NCBI GenBank assembly: GCA_018382125.1
Contig: JAGZQO010000005.1
Location: 1 to 64,000 of the forward strand
DNA: 64,000 nucleotides
DNA from: Collinsella sp.
GTDB taxonomy: Bacteria; Actinomycetota; Coriobacteriia; Coriobacteriales; Coriobacteriaceae
Direction of reading: 5' to 3'
Below are positions 54,258 to 62,821 of this stretch, in pieces. The position numbers and the translations under genes were made by a program. Position 1 is the first letter of the stretch. The number at the start of each line of letters is the position of its first letter. A model generated the notes under the pieces. It made no database searches. It was not told the origin of the DNA and saw only the letters and a list, made by a program, of their open reading frames with translations.

Positions 54258-55159
54258 CTGGCCTCCTCCCCGTCGCGCCAAAACGCCAACTTTTCGCGGT
54301 TGTCGGCGCTCAAATACACATGTTGCTTGTCAATCGCATCGATCACACGGTGGACCTCGTCACCGTCGCGGCGCATCACGGCCAGGCGCAGGCAAAGCAT
54401 CCAAACCTCCTGCTCCTCGGGCACGTCGAGCACCAGCTGGTCGATCACGGCCTGCGCCTCGTCGATCTGTCCGACATCGGCCAGCGCCGTCGCATATCGA
54501 ATGCGCAGCTCAAAGGTGTCCTCGCGCTCGCAGCGACGCGCAAGCAGGCGCGCGTACTGTTGACGCTGAATCTGAGCCACACGCCCCTCGGCCAAGCCCG
54601 AGCCCAAGTATTCACCAAGAAAATCACAGTATTCGTTGAGGTTTTGCGCGCTCGGATCCGTCTTAAAGGCACGCTCCAACTGCTGCAGTTTAAGGTCGGA
54701 CTCCTTGGAGATCTGCGCCACCGCCGTCGCGGCATAGTGCGCCACCTCAGCGTCGTCGTTAAGCTTAGCCGCCTGCAGCTGCGCCAGGTACGCGTCGGGC
54801 TCCTCGGTGAGCATGGAGAGCATTAGGCGGCGCCGGTATGCCGGGTCGTTGACGATGAGCGCCTCCTCGAGCGGCACTACGCCTGCATCGTCCTCACCAC
54901 TCGGTACCGACATACTACGATGCAGGTCGTCGTTGAAGCGCAGCGACTCCAGCGCAGACTCTTTCAGCCCCTCGCCAAACACCGCGCTGCGGACCGATAG
55001 CAGAACCACCAGCAACGGGCCCCACAGCGGCACCAGCACTATCACGGCCAGCATGTGCCCGCGCACCGGCAGCAGGCCCAGCTTCATGAGCGTCCACAGC
55101 ATCAGGCAAACCAGCGTATGAATCAGCAGCAAGACGGCAGCAACGACAAGCGAGATCAA
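54254..55159 (-). CDS. PelE-like membrane-anchored helical-repeat protein
   Basis: The 301 residues start with two membrane helices (~4-28 and ~37-57) followed by a soluble all-helical part rich in Ala, Leu, Glu and Arg with TPR-like periodicity (AYLAQLQAAKLNDDAEVAHY; ARLLARRCEREDTFELRIRY). PelE in other pel systems has two helices and TPR repeats and links PelD to PelG. Sequence similarity alone would be weak; the call rests on architecture and position between pelD and the deacetylase gene. Four-base overlaps on both sides. Confidence 0.7.
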   Translation of the reverse strand: MISLVVAAVLLLIHTLVCLMLWTLMKLGLLPVRGHMLAVIVLVPLWGPLLVVLLSVRSAVFGEGLKESALESLRFNDDLHRSMSVPSGEDDAGVVPLEEALIVNDPAYRRRLMLSMLTEEPDAYLAQLQAAKLNDDAEVAHYAATAVAQISKESDLKLQQLERAFKTDPSAQNLNEYCDFLGEYLGSGLAEGRVAQIQRQQYARLLARRCEREDTFELRIRYATALADVGQIDEAQAVIDQLVLDVPEEQEVWMLCLRLAVMRRDGDEVHRVIDAIDKQHVYLSADNREKLAFWRDGEEAR

Positions 55160-57294
55160 GCGGCACCCCCCTCACCGTCACCGGTGTAAGAGATGTGCTG
55201 CAGCAACGCCACGATGTCCTCGCCATCGACGGGCTCCACCGCAATCCGCTTTGCGCTCAGGCGCTCGCGGATAATGGGCAGATCGCACGCCTTTGCCTGG
55301 CGCATAAGCAGGTAGAGCACGTCGTCGTCGACCAAGCCCGCCGCGTCGCTCTCGCGGATTGCCGACCCAATTGCGCCCACCAGCTCGCCGACAGGCTCCA
55401 TGCCCGGTACCACGCGCAGGAGCAAAAAACTCCCCATCTTGCTATCTGCCAGCGCCTGCTCCGCCGCGAGCTCTTGGCCAAAGGCAGCCTGCTTGAGCAC
55501 GCAAGTGCCGTCAACGCAGCGTTTATCCTGCGCCACCGCCTCATAGTCAAAGGCACGGCCCAGCGCGCTTTCGACCAGCCCGCACAAGATGCGGAACAGG
55601 TTTTGATAATAGAGGGTCATTTGGTTTTCGGCCGCACTACGCACAAAGATCAACACGGCGGGTGCCCCGTCGCGCTCGATCGTGTATCCAAACATGGGAA
55701 GCCCCGGCGTCAGCTCGCGGTTCACCCATAGGTTCGAACGACCCCCGTCGCCCAAAAGAGGTGCAAGCTGCTCGAGCGTGAGCGAGCGTGCGGCATCTTC
55801 GGCAATCGCGGGACTTGCTGCCACCAGGCGTGCAAATGCCCCGCCCGAAACATGGTAGATCGCCACCGAATCGTTCTCGAGGATCTCGCCCAAAAGCTCG
55901 CAGCACTTGCGATAGATGTCGCGCGGGTTGAGTACGTCGAGCTCCTGCGTCACGGCAAAGATCTTGCCAAAGCTGTCGTGGCGACCCACGATCTGGCGCC
56001 TGTACGCGCGCTTGTCCTCGATCGCGTCGTGGTAGAGCTGCGTAAGGAACGTATTGCGGTTGCGCACGAGCTCGTTTTGATCGCGCTCCGCCCTAATGGC
56101 TTCGCTGTTGCGCAGCTGAACATAGCCGCACACGGCACCCACAACAAAGTACGCAATAAACGGCAGCCAGTTGGACGGCTCGTAGAACAGGCCCTGGAAG
56201 GTATAGCCGTACTGAGTAAAGTAGCTCGCGGCCAAACCCACCGACGCCAGCAGCGCCGCAATCAGGCCAAAGTCCAATCCATACAGCGTGCCGATCAGCA
56301 CCACGTAGAGCAGGCGATAATCGAGCACGTTGAGCTGGGCCGATTGGGAGAAAAGATGCTCAAGCACCTCGAACAGGACCCAGGCAACGCCCGTCTCTAG
56401 GCATTTAATAGGCAGCGTGCGCATTTGGATGCGGTCGATGGCGGCGCGCAAGGGGTTGACCTTCTTTGCGCGGCCAGCATCCCAACGCGCTTGAATGGTC
56501 GAAAGATCGCGCAGCAAGTCGTAGCGCTGAAACCAGCCATAGCGCACGCGAGCGACGTCGCTGGCGGGCAGGGCATAGCCGGCAGAATCGCCATAGGCAG
56601 CTGAAAGCCCTGGGAACAGCGCCTGAAGAGCCTCGCCCACTTCACCCGCCGTGTGATGGAAGGCATCGGCAACGTCGAGCGTCTCAAAGTTACCATCCCA
56701 GCTGTCGAAGATACGGCGCACCAGCACCGCAAGCTCCTCGGCATACAGCAGGGGAAACGCCGCATCCTGCGCGCCCTGCAGAGCGACCGATCCAGTTGAG
56801 CACGCATCGAACAACGGCACCAAAAACGGATCTTCCAGCGCGGCGGAGGCAGTGTACAGGAAGGGCACGCGCAGGATCTTGGTCTGAACGCCATCGCGAG
56901 CAGCGTAGTAGCGGCACAGGTCGTTGGCTGCGTGCGCGATAATGCCCTTGCCCGTTCGTCCCGCGGCATCGGCGGCACCCTCGGCACCCGCGGGCCCCGC
57001 TACATACAGCAGTTGTACGCGGCGACCCGCGCACGCACGAAAGACCGAACGCAGCAGCTCGATATCGCCCACGATATCGGTATGCGGGGTAAGGTAATTG
57101 GATAGGTAGACCACGCGGTCGAACTCGTAGGCCTGATCCAGGTGTTGCAGAAGCTCTTTCCACGAGGCATGGGGCGATGACTCGTCGCGGCGCGCTTCCG
57201 CGGCAGCGACGACCTGGACATGGTCCCCGGGGAACGCCTTGGCACAAAAGTCATCGTCAACATATGCGGTGTTGCCAACAACCAGCACCTCCAT
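55156..57294 (-). CDS. pelD: PelD-like c-di-GMP receptor with N-terminal SDR domain
   Basis: A 712-residue multi-domain protein. Residues 1-~260 form a Rossmann/SDR domain (MEVLVVGNTAYVDDD, VVYLSNYLTPHTDI, KILRVPFLYTAS). About four membrane helices follow (~305-405). A GAF domain (~450-590; DIYRKCCELLGEILENDSVA) precedes a degenerate GGDEF domain, in which RESD (647-650) lies five residues before VDDD at the place of the GGDEF motif: the inhibitory-site RxxD is kept, the catalytic motif is lost. PelD needs exactly this to bind c-di-GMP. First gene of the pel operon. Confidence 0.82.
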   Translation of the reverse strand: MEVLVVGNTAYVDDDFCAKAFPGDHVQVVAAAEARRDESSPHASWKELLQHLDQAYEFDRVVYLSNYLTPHTDIVGDIELLRSVFRACAGRRVQLLYVAGPAGAEGAADAAGRTGKGIIAHAANDLCRYYAARDGVQTKILRVPFLYTASAALEDPFLVPLFDACSTGSVALQGAQDAAFPLLYAEELAVLVRRIFDSWDGNFETLDVADAFHHTAGEVGEALQALFPGLSAAYGDSAGYALPASDVARVRYGWFQRYDLLRDLSTIQARWDAGRAKKVNPLRAAIDRIQMRTLPIKCLETGVAWVLFEVLEHLFSQSAQLNVLDYRLLYVVLIGTLYGLDFGLIAALLASVGLAASYFTQYGYTFQGLFYEPSNWLPFIAYFVVGAVCGYVQLRNSEAIRAERDQNELVRNRNTFLTQLYHDAIEDKRAYRRQIVGRHDSFGKIFAVTQELDVLNPRDIYRKCCELLGEILENDSVAIYHVSGGAFARLVAASPAIAEDAARSLTLEQLAPLLGDGGRSNLWVNRELTPGLPMFGYTIERDGAPAVLIFVRSAAENQMTLYYQNLFRILCGLVESALGRAFDYEAVAQDKRCVDGTCVLKQAAFGQELAAEQALADSKMGSFLLLRVVPGMEPVGELVGAIGSAIRESDAAGLVDDDVLYLLMRQAKACDLPIIRERLSAKRIAVEPVDGEDIVALLQHISYTGDGEGGAA

Positions 57295-57338
57295 GGCGTA
57301 CCCCTCCCCTAAAATCCACTTTAGTCATAGTCAAACAT

Positions 57339-57351
57339 GCGTATTTTACGC
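57339..57351 (-). promoter_or_regulatory. Palindromic site upstream of pelD
   Basis: GCGTATTTTACGC is a perfect 5+3+5 palindrome 45 bp upstream of the pelD start. A TTGACA hexamer on the minus strand abuts it, but no well-spaced -10 was found. It could be an operator of the pel operon. Confidence 0.35.
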
Positions 57352-57449
57352 TGTCAACGCGAGCTGGGGCGCCTTTAAGGCTGTTTTAAGAACTTTTCTA
57401 GGGAATGTGGGAGTGGCAACTCGTCCGACCCAGGCTCATTGAAAGGCTG

Positions 57450-57836
57450 CTATTCGCTCTGAAATGGCACATCGCAATCTGCTGACAGCTCTGCAGGGAG
57501 AATGGCAGGCAATGTACATTGCTCTCGCACAGAATAGTTGGATGGAAGAAACGGCAGTTCTTTGGAATAGCTGACGATAACCTGCGGAACGATCTTAATG
57601 CCCAGAGCAAGTTCGAACTTTGCAATCGTCTTTAGAGTCATATTAGGTTGAGAATTCAAGAGCTTAGAAAGCGACTGAAGGCTTATGCCCATACGATTTG
57701 CCAGCTCACTTTTGCTCAATCCCAAACGTTTCATTTCGCGATGAACAATAAACTCAATATCTAGTGCATGTTCACAAGCGCGCGTTTCGCTACTTTCTGT
57801 TTCGGCATAAAAATCAGATAAATCTACTTTATTCAT
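57450..57836 (-). CDS. XRE-family HTH protein, probable antitoxin-type regulator
   Basis: The 128-residue protein has an N-terminal acidic stretch, a Cro/CI-type helix-turn-helix at ~40-90 (REMKRLGLSKSELANRMG, ISLQSLSKLLNSQPNM, LKTIAKFELALGIKIVP) and a ~35-residue tail. It lies 13 bp downstream of a small gene and reads in the same direction. That arrangement, with a palindrome upstream of the pair, resembles toxin-antitoxin or phage-like regulator cassettes. CGGAGA precedes the ATG. The toxin role of the partner is not proven. Confidence 0.75.
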   Translation of the reverse strand: MNKVDLSDFYAETESSETRACEHALDIEFIVHREMKRLGLSKSELANRMGISLQSLSKLLNSQPNMTLKTIAKFELALGIKIVPQVIVSYSKELPFLPSNYSVREQCTLPAILPAELSADCDVPFQSE

Positions 57837-57849
57837 TGTATTCTCCGTT

Positions 57850-58050
57850 TCAGAAACCAGGCATAAAAGTCAGCGCCCAGGCTCCAGAAGCTGACGCGCT
57901 ATTCTGGCCGATCATTGTTTGAGCGGTTAATTTCCGCTCATGGTCTGACAACATTTTCTGGAATTGAGAGTTATCGGGAGAAGCCGTCAATTCCCAAAAC
58001 GGTCGACCCTTGAGGTCTCTATATTCGACAAGTTCATATCCTTCTGCCAA
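57850..58050 (-). CDS. Small protein of unknown function, TTG start, paired with the XRE gene
   Basis: From TTG 58050, preceded by GGGAGG with 6-nt spacing, 66 residues are encoded (LAEGYELVEYRDLKGRPFWE at the start; GAWALTFMPGF at the end). No family is recognised. An in-frame ATG further upstream would include the palindrome and a low-complexity hydrophobic stretch and is less likely. The gene may be the partner (possibly toxin) of the downstream XRE protein. AT-rich composition marks the start of the accessory region. Confidence 0.5.
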   Translation of the reverse strand: MAEGYELVEYRDLKGRPFWELTASPDNSQFQKMLSDHERKLTAQTMIGQNSASASGAWALTFMPGF

Positions 58051-58069
58051 AGGGCACCTCCCATTTCTA

Positions 58070-58099
58070 GATGAACTTAACTTATAGGTTAAGTTCATC
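58070..58099 (-). promoter_or_regulatory. Perfect 11-bp inverted repeat upstream of the XRE cassette
   Basis: GATGAACTTAA (58070-58080) and TTAAGTTCATC (58089-58099) pair perfectly around an 8-bp spacer, 20 bp upstream of the first start codon. It is well placed for an operator bound by the XRE protein. Confidence 0.65.
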
Positions 58100-58728
58100 C
58101 ATTTAAATACATATAACGAGGTCCAGACAAGATTCCTCTGCCCCAATCGATAAACAAACCAGTCGAGCTTATGCAAAATCCGGAAGTGTGTGGCAAATTC
58201 TAGACACGTCAACCACACTGGATAGTGACAAAGTTTCTACCTGCGAGTTCTTTTCATAAAAAGGACGATGTGCTCGAGGGTTCCGAAATTTGCCGCATAC
58301 TTCCGTCGGTCATTTCCGGAAGTGCGGTAAAAAACCGAGATCGACAGACCAGACCCCTGTTTTAGCTTTCCGCGACCTGCGGTTTTGTTGCCGAAATTCG
58401 GTTTATGCTCGGAGGTTTCCGATTTTTTCCCCGCACTTCCGAAAAGCACGCTTAAACCGCGCGTCCCGAAGCGGAAAACCGCCGGATATTTGTTTCTCCC
58501 CAAATGAGATCCTTGTTTCGCCTGGCCGAATCTTACATCCAAACAAAAAAAGAGGACCGACGCATCAGCCCTCTTCAGGTGTCGCCCGAAGGCTTCCAGC
58601 GCAATTGATTTAATTCTAATCGATATCACTTGTTTGACCACGATCACGTCAACCAGTAGAAGCCGCCCATGCTCGATCATTCCATTGCCGGGATGGTGCT
58701 TGGCCAGTACGTCACACATTGCATACAT
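58100..58728. repeat. Non-coding stretch with four alternating CGGAAGTGCGG-type repeats
   Basis: No convincing gene is seen between the XRE cassette and the terminator at 58729. The motif (C)CGGAAGTGYGGCAAA occurs at 58180-58197 (forward), 58289-58305 (reverse), 58315-58332 (forward) and 58431-58441 (reverse, shortened). Neighbouring reverse/forward copies can form a stem around 58306-58314. Open frames through the region on either strand (58237-58728 minus, 58290-58613 plus) look random. It may be an RNA gene, a decayed mobile element end, or iteron-like DNA. Confidence 0.5.
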
Positions 58729-58765
58729 GAAAAAAGGGCAACACTCTCAGTTTGAAAGCGTCACC
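58729..58765 (-). terminator. Minus-strand terminator downstream of the SIR2 gene
   Basis: The arms 58735-58749 and 58752-58765 pair fully only in the minus-strand RNA, where plus-strand C/A mismatches become G-U wobbles (15 bp). A run of six U follows. It lies about 200 bp past the SIR2 stop. Confidence 0.75.
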
Positions 58766-58964
58766 CTTAAAGTTCCCAAAGAGCTTTTGTACTGCGGGAA
58801 GATACTCTACACCATCTTCCCTTGATTGGCAGGTCGAAACAGACACCATTGTGATTTCAAGCAGAAAGCGTTATATTAAGAATGCATTTGCACGTGGTGT
58901 TCGCACTATACGCTCAGATGCCATAGTTTACAAAGATGGCCTTCTTCATAGACGCTAGGTGGGA

Positions 58965-60560
58965 TTACTCACTAGTAGCCGATATGTCGAAGGCCTTCTT
59001 GTACTTAAGGAAATCATACATTCTAATAAGCCGTTTCAGCTCGCTATTACCGTGGATTATCTTACGATCATCCGTGATGAGCGCCCTCAGATACTCGAGC
59101 AACTCATTTAAATCGAGCTCATCCTCCTCAAGTAAAACTAACTTTTTAAATGCTTCCTCAAAGCCTTCGTTAGCTATAACAGACTTAACCGAGTATCTAA
59201 TTCCCGAAAGATGATAGCTACCTTTTGCCTTTCGTAGGCTGTTGTTTAGAAAAGCATCTAAATCCTTCTTCTCATCTATTTCCTTTAGCATCCTTGGATT
59301 AAGAACTTCCCCTGAATACGCGCTTAAATACTTATACATGGGCAAACCACCCGAGTTAGAAGCAAGCAGCGCAGGAAGATATTCCTCGACGGCAAGTTTG
59401 GGAGCGACATGTTCATCATCAAACACGACATCGCGATATAAAAGCTCGGCTTTGACCATATGACCGTGGCCCAAAGATGCATTTGCGACACCGATGCCCA
59501 GCACAAGATGCTGTCCCTCCGGAAGTCTCTCGAGGTCGCTAAAACTCGCTTCGACTACCAGAGAATCATTTGGCTCGCCCTTATCTGCCAGGGCGTAGAT
59601 ACTCCTGCGCAACTCACGAATGATCCTGGGCGAGAAGGAGCATTTGGAATGTCCAATTGCTTCATACACTGCGCCAAAATCATTCGTCCTAATCGCGGTC
59701 ATGCTTATCTCGCCAATACCCGGAAATGTAATCGAATGTGTCGAGGTTGCGTTTTCGCCCCTAGTTAGGAAAATAAAACGCTCTTTGAGCAATACAAGAT
59801 TATTTGAACCGAGGCAGCGCGAAATCGACATGAGGATAGCTTGGATATCGGGGTCGTTAAGGGAATAGCCGATAAAAATAATTGGGTATTCCATAAAAAT
59901 AGTTAGCAACTTGGCTGCCAAGTAATCCTGGGTTTCGGCGAGTTTTGCGTAATCTGCCTCCTCAAGAACCATAGATTCAGGATTATCCATAGACCCGTGG
60001 ATCTTATAGATTTCACCCATTTCAAAAGTTCTGTGAAAGACAAGATCGTCCTGGCCTACAAAAACTTTAAACTCGGGAAACAGCGACTCCAGTAGACAGT
60101 CATAGTTGGTTGTAATGACTCCAGAAATACGCCGCCTGCCGACCTCTCTCAAGATATCAAGTTCATGCGTCATATGGTCAGGTTTGAACGAGGATAACCT
60201 CTCGGCCGCCATAATCTTTAAAACAGATTTGCGCTGACGAATGTCCTCTGCATGATCGTCTCTAAAAGAAGCGAAGCGAGGGTCCTCAAGAACAGCTATG
60301 CGCATATCCTTATCAAGCATCGTCGCGGCAGAGGGCAAAGCACCATAATCAGGATTATCTGGACAGCGAGCAAGGTAGGAATCGAGTCGAAAAGGATCAT
60401 CAGAAAGACGGGAGCAGAGGTGCCTTAACAAGCCGTCCCAATCGTCGGTCCCCATATATCTACGGGAAAACCCCGAGCCAACGAATAAATAGGGGCTACG
60501 GCCCACCCCATTTATCAGACGGACAACGCTGTCTACAATGTCATCTCTTCCGACTTCCAT
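58965..60560 (-). CDS. SIR2-family protein, probable anti-phage NADase
   Basis: The 531-residue protein has an N-terminal SIR2-like domain (~1-245): YLFVGSGFSRRY (glycine-rich NAD loop), GVITTNYDCLLE (TTNYD, Asn152), YKIHGSMDNP (IHG with His188), and IFIGYSLNDPDIQ (231-239). The ~280-residue C-terminal part is helical with no recognised domain. Proteins of this build deplete NAD+ in abortive-infection systems (Thoeris, DSR, Avs-like and others). It has no adjacent TIR, Argonaute or HerA partner. The start ATG 60560 is preceded by GGAGGCGTTAG. Composition is AT-rich, with no similarity to core neighbours. Confidence 0.85.
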   Translation of the reverse strand: MEVGRDDIVDSVVRLINGVGRSPYLFVGSGFSRRYMGTDDWDGLLRHLCSRLSDDPFRLDSYLARCPDNPDYGALPSAATMLDKDMRIAVLEDPRFASFRDDHAEDIRQRKSVLKIMAAERLSSFKPDHMTHELDILREVGRRRISGVITTNYDCLLESLFPEFKVFVGQDDLVFHRTFEMGEIYKIHGSMDNPESMVLEEADYAKLAETQDYLAAKLLTIFMEYPIIFIGYSLNDPDIQAILMSISRCLGSNNLVLLKERFIFLTRGENATSTHSITFPGIGEISMTAIRTNDFGAVYEAIGHSKCSFSPRIIRELRRSIYALADKGEPNDSLVVEASFSDLERLPEGQHLVLGIGVANASLGHGHMVKAELLYRDVVFDDEHVAPKLAVEEYLPALLASNSGGLPMYKYLSAYSGEVLNPRMLKEIDEKKDLDAFLNNSLRKAKGSYHLSGIRYSVKSVIANEGFEEAFKKLVLLEEDELDLNELLEYLRALITDDRKIIHGNSELKRLIRMYDFLKYKKAFDISATSE

Positions 60561-61008
60561 CTAACGCCTCCAAACAAGTCTACTTCCATAAGTATAGAAC
60601 ATATGTTTGATTATTGCTAGAATTGCAAGACTTCATCGAAGACAAAAGCTGCTCGACAATTGAAAATTCGAACCGCACAGGTGACCCAATATTCAGCAGT
60701 GCTCCGACGAGCAAATATTCATTTCGCATCTCAGACAATCTAGCACAGCGGCATCAGTTAGAACGCCATGACTCTCTAGGAGTTCGATAAGTTGAGCGAA
60801 AGTCTAAAAATCTATCGCCAAAGTAACTCCTAAAATCAAAGAGCCGTTGCCGGCAACAACCGAACAACGACCCTCCTTTGTCATCGCCTCACTTAGAGTC
60901 AACGATGACTGTATCACTATCGACATAGTAACCTGTTTTCGTCGCTATTGCGGAGCATGCAGAACTACATTCAATGTCCGGGCAAATCGATTGGCCTGAT
61001 TCGGCACG
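60561..61008. other. 448-bp gap between the SIR2 gene and the next gene, with a broken small frame
   Basis: No intact gene is visible. On the minus strand 60926-60693 a 77-codon frame (MSIVIQSSLTLSEAMTKEGR at the start, FAQLIELLESHGVLTD in the middle) is interrupted by one TAG after LAIDF. GTTGCCGGCAAC at about 60846 is a 12-bp palindrome. It may carry the SIR2 promoter. Confidence 0.35.
60693..60926 (-). pseudogene. Possible small gene with an in-frame stop
   Basis: Codons 1-41 encode a plausible soluble N-terminus and codons 43-77 an amphipathic helix (TFAQLIELLESHGVLTDAAV). The single amber between them suggests a decayed small protein rather than chance, but there is no family match, ribosome site is weak, and random occurrence is possible. 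It precedes the SIR2 gene in the same direction. Confidence 0.25.
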
Positions 61009-61980
61009 TCAGTCATTATTCTCCCCATCAACAAAATCAGCAAAGGTCAGCTGTTCACATCTTTTCATCGGACGGTAATCTCTAACTTTAGTTATATGGC
61101 ATGCGGCGGTTCGGACTTTTTGCGTCCTCAAATTAATGACCTCTTTAATGGTCATATCGACACGCATTAGGTCGCCACTATTTAAACGATACTCACCATC
61201 TCGCACGCGTTCGAGAAAATCACGGTCGTCTATTTGAACCTTATTGTATGTTCGTTGCTCGTCCTCGTAGCCCGACTCAAATGTATATCCGGAAACATCT
61301 CCACCGTAGGAACCAAATAACGGTCGAACCCAGATATTGTGGGACGAATACTCAACCGTCTCTTCTTGCGTTGCCTTTAAAGCTTCTTCTTTATAGCTGT
61401 CAAAATAAGTCGCCTCGCTTGAAGAAAAAGAAATAGCATCCTCTGAAGCCTTACTACCGGCAATCTTAATCTCAATCTCCCTCGAAGGCCTCTTGAAAGA
61501 TTTCATCGGACCAGTGATGACCTTAGAAAATTTCTCAGCGATTTCTGGGGACTGGACTAGCGCGTGGATCTCAACAGGAACAACGACTGCGTCCGAGCCC
61601 TCTCCATATACGAAAGTTCCATTGTCAGTTGGCTTATATTTAGAGATATGTCCTTTAACTTTTTTAATTATGTGCGCTATAGCAAATAGAACCTCCACAA
61701 GACCGCCGGCATTATTAATTGCAGATATAGCGTCACTGTTTAACGCGTCAATCAATCCGGGCACACAATGGATCACGAATTCCGTAATAAAAGAGCCTTC
61801 TTTAAATGGGCGCACTTTTATAGACGTATTTTCTAAGGTGCCCGACTCTTTTGCGACCTCTTTTATCAGTCCGTCAAATTGGCTTAGGAACTTAGAAAGG
61901 TCCTTGGCGTCCAGGCCTTCTTCGGGATCTACATCGACAAAGCGATATACGAGCGTTTGATTTTTTGTAGAAGTGTCCAT
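61009..61980 (-). CDS. Protein of unknown function in the putative defence island
   Basis: 323 residues, not recognised. N-terminal part (~1-60) begins LVYRFVDVDPEEGLDAKDLS and is acidic; ~75-115 is a hydrophobic-aliphatic helix region (LVEVLFAIAHIIKKVKGHIS) that could touch a membrane; ~130-180 and 200-300 are beta-rich (VVVPVEIHALVQSPEIAEKF; NIWVRPLFGSYGGDVSGYTF; LMRVDMTIKEVINLRT). No signal peptide. It lies 448 bp upstream of the SIR2 gene and 32 bp downstream of the membrane-protein gene, both on the same strand, so it may belong to one system with either. Confidence 0.65.
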   Translation of the reverse strand: MDTSTKNQTLVYRFVDVDPEEGLDAKDLSKFLSQFDGLIKEVAKESGTLENTSIKVRPFKEGSFITEFVIHCVPGLIDALNSDAISAINNAGGLVEVLFAIAHIIKKVKGHISKYKPTDNGTFVYGEGSDAVVVPVEIHALVQSPEIAEKFSKVITGPMKSFKRPSREIEIKIAGSKASEDAISFSSSEATYFDSYKEEALKATQEETVEYSSHNIWVRPLFGSYGGDVSGYTFESGYEDEQRTYNKVQIDDRDFLERVRDGEYRLNSGDLMRVDMTIKEVINLRTQKVRTAACHITKVRDYRPMKRCEQLTFADFVDGENND

Positions 61981-62012
61981 GTTGTCCTCATACCCTTATA
62001 AGATCATGGGTC

Positions 62013-62660
62013 CTATTTCCTGCGACCGAAGCGTTTTATTCGAAAGCGATCGAGCGCAAAATTAAACGAAATAATAAAAACCAACGTAAACGTATAGATA
62101 ACAAATTGATATATTTCAGATACCGAATCAGGCAAATAGACCGCACAGAACGCTTCCGCGACAAGCACGGTAAGAAGCGTACACAACCCGATAAATACCA
62201 TTCTTCCCACATCAATGCGAAAGACATTCCGATACTTCCAAAGCAGAAAAACTGCAACACAATAGATAGCAAGAAGTGAGATTAAGCCTGGCATTAGATT
62301 CCAACAAAATAGAGAAAGAGCAACGGGAAACGTCCAAATGGCATTCCCCGACGCACCTGAATCCATAAACGTATAGCCTTTATCCCTCATTCCGTTTCTC
62401 TCCACGACAAGCTGGAGATAACTTCTCAATATCCATCCTGAAAATGATGCAAAATAGATAATGAACAATCGGTCGACAGACCACAAGGAATTATCCCCAA
62501 AGGCAAGCGTAAGGATGCGCGAGGCGACCGGAAGGGCCGCAGAGGTTAAAACCGTGATCAGGACATCGGAGGTTTCAAACCCACCATCCCTGCCCTCTCG
62601 GGACTTGTTAACCATCAATCTCCCAACACAAATAGAAATCAGCATAAGCTCAAGCACCAT
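62013..62660 (-). CDS. Multi-pass membrane protein of unknown function
   Basis: 215 residues with about six hydrophobic segments (VLELMLISICVGRLMV; SLWSVDRLFIIYFASFSGWI; WTFPVALSLFCWNLMPGLIS; MVFIGLCTLLTVLVAEAFCA; FVIYTFTLVFIISFNFAL). The C-terminus is basic (DRFRIKRFGRRK), so it probably faces the cytoplasm. No family recognised. It is divergent from the KAP-NTPase gene across a 161-bp gap and followed by the 61009-61980 gene after 32 bp. In defence systems such small membrane proteins often act as effectors; that is an inference. Confidence 0.65.
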   Translation of the reverse strand: MVLELMLISICVGRLMVNKSREGRDGGFETSDVLITVLTSAALPVASRILTLAFGDNSLWSVDRLFIIYFASFSGWILRSYLQLVVERNGMRDKGYTFMDSGASGNAIWTFPVALSLFCWNLMPGLISLLAIYCVAVFLLWKYRNVFRIDVGRMVFIGLCTLLTVLVAEAFCAVYLPDSVSEIYQFVIYTFTLVFIISFNFALDRFRIKRFGRRK

Positions 62661-62821
62661 ACCACTTCACTGCGTATGGAAAATAGCAGGTCTAGGCATT
62701 GTTAAACACTTAAAGGGTAAAACCTACGGATGAAAGTTAGACAAGAAGAAACCCTTCGATCCTATTTACAGAACGAATAAGACCGAAACGAAACCCCGCC
62801 CACAGAAAGAAGGCACTCACC

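Noticed and set aside
58237..58728. 163-codon minus-strand frame and 107-codon plus-strand frame in the gap
   Set aside because: Both pass through the repeats, have biased unlikely composition and no ribosome site.
58752..58958. Plus-strand 68-codon frame ending RSDAIVYKDGLLHRR
   Set aside because: Overlaps the terminator, no start signal and no homologue recalled; kept only as a remote possibility of a decayed gene.
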